Under the pieces are notes generated by a model. That model did no database searches, was not told where the DNA came from, and was given only the letters and a program-made list of their open reading frames with translations. A DNA stretch of 6,336 nucleotides from Helicobacter sp. (GTDB lineage Bacteria > Campylobacterota > Campylobacteria > Campylobacterales > Helicobacteraceae). Each line of letters begins with the position of its first letter. The stretch's first letter is position 1. The stretch spans positions 1 to 6,336 of the forward strand of contig JARIAP010000050.1 of the NCBI GenBank assembly GCA_029257755.1. Direction: 5' to 3'. The position numbers and the translations under genes are program-made. Shown here piece after piece: positions 6,191 to 6,336 of this stretch.

Positions 6191-6336
6191 ATGTTTTTAA
6201 ATCTACTTGATAAAGAAGAAAAGGTTGCATTTTTAGAGATTGCACACCATTTAGCATGGAGTAATAATGATTTTTCAGACAAGCAAAAAGCCATTATTAA
6301 AACTTATTGTATAGAAATGCAAATTGATGATATGAG
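6191..6336 (+). CDS. TerB-like small helical protein, cut by the window end (N-terminal 48 residues)
   Basis: The frame is open to the end of the window; 48 codons plus two bases are present. AAGGAG at 6177-6182, eight bases before the ATG, is the best ribosome site in the window. The visible part (MFLNLLDKEEKVAFLEIAHHLAWSNNDFSDKQKAIIKTYC at 1-40) is acidic and helical, with a first helix LxxEEKxAFLEIAHHLA, a short turn with SNNDFSD, and a second helix that matches the start of TerB/DUF-type helical domains (which usually have an A-x-x-D-G/N-x-x-S-x-x-E turn). Here the turn is SNNDFS, so the metal-type acidic residues are only partly kept. Function is unknown; the TerB link is by pattern, and tellurite resistance should not be assumed. 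Its strong promoter suggests high expression. Confidence 0.7.
   Translation, partial: MFLNLLDKEEKVAFLEIAHHLAWSNNDFSDKQKAIIKTYCIEMQIDDM

Overview
This window looks like chromosomal DNA from a very AT-rich epsilonproteobacterium (Campylobacterota), most likely a Helicobacter or close relative. Three things point there: the low G+C with A/T-only intergenic DNA, the adjacent folK-flhF pair that is typical of Helicobacter/Campylobacter, and a small Helicobacter-type outer-membrane beta-barrel ending in Phe. The species cannot be named from the sequence. No rRNA, tRNA, CRISPR array, transposase or phage gene was seen.

Left part (1-2400): a free-standing NifU C-terminal-domain (Nfu) Fe-S scaffold gene reads rightward and converges on a leftward folK-flhF pair. 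FolK (folate synthesis) and FlhF (signal-recognition-type GTPase for polar flagellum placement) are one base apart and are almost certainly co-transcribed. The flhF partner flhG, which follows flhF in H. pylori and many other polar flagellates, is not here: flhF runs straight into the convergent nfu gene.

Middle (2400-3420): a divergent A/T-rich promoter region separates folK from an unnamed 259-residue rightward gene. Its product has a small N-terminal OB/cold-shock-like domain followed by a multi-pass membrane domain. It ends at a hairpin that probably serves as a bidirectional terminator shared with the convergent gltS.

Right part (3420-6336): gltS (sodium/glutamate symporter) reads leftward. 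It carries an unusual extra N-terminus, a signal peptide plus an SH3-like domain, in front of a full-length GltS core. It is divergent from a rightward gene for a secreted eight-strand outer-membrane barrel. The 238-bp region between them holds a clear palindrome at the predicted gltS transcription start. After a 261-bp A/T-rich gap, a strong sigma70-type promoter preceded by an A13 tract drives a last gene that the window cuts off; its first 48 residues resemble TerB-like small helical proteins.

The genes do not form one pathway. This is mostly housekeeping DNA (Fe-S assembly, folate, flagellar placement, glutamate uptake, envelope). No complete new system is evident. The best leads are the SH3-GltS fusion, the OB-fold membrane protein, the homopolymer-flanked promoter at 6105-6147, the operator-like palindrome at 4981-5006, and the rearranged flhF neighbourhood.
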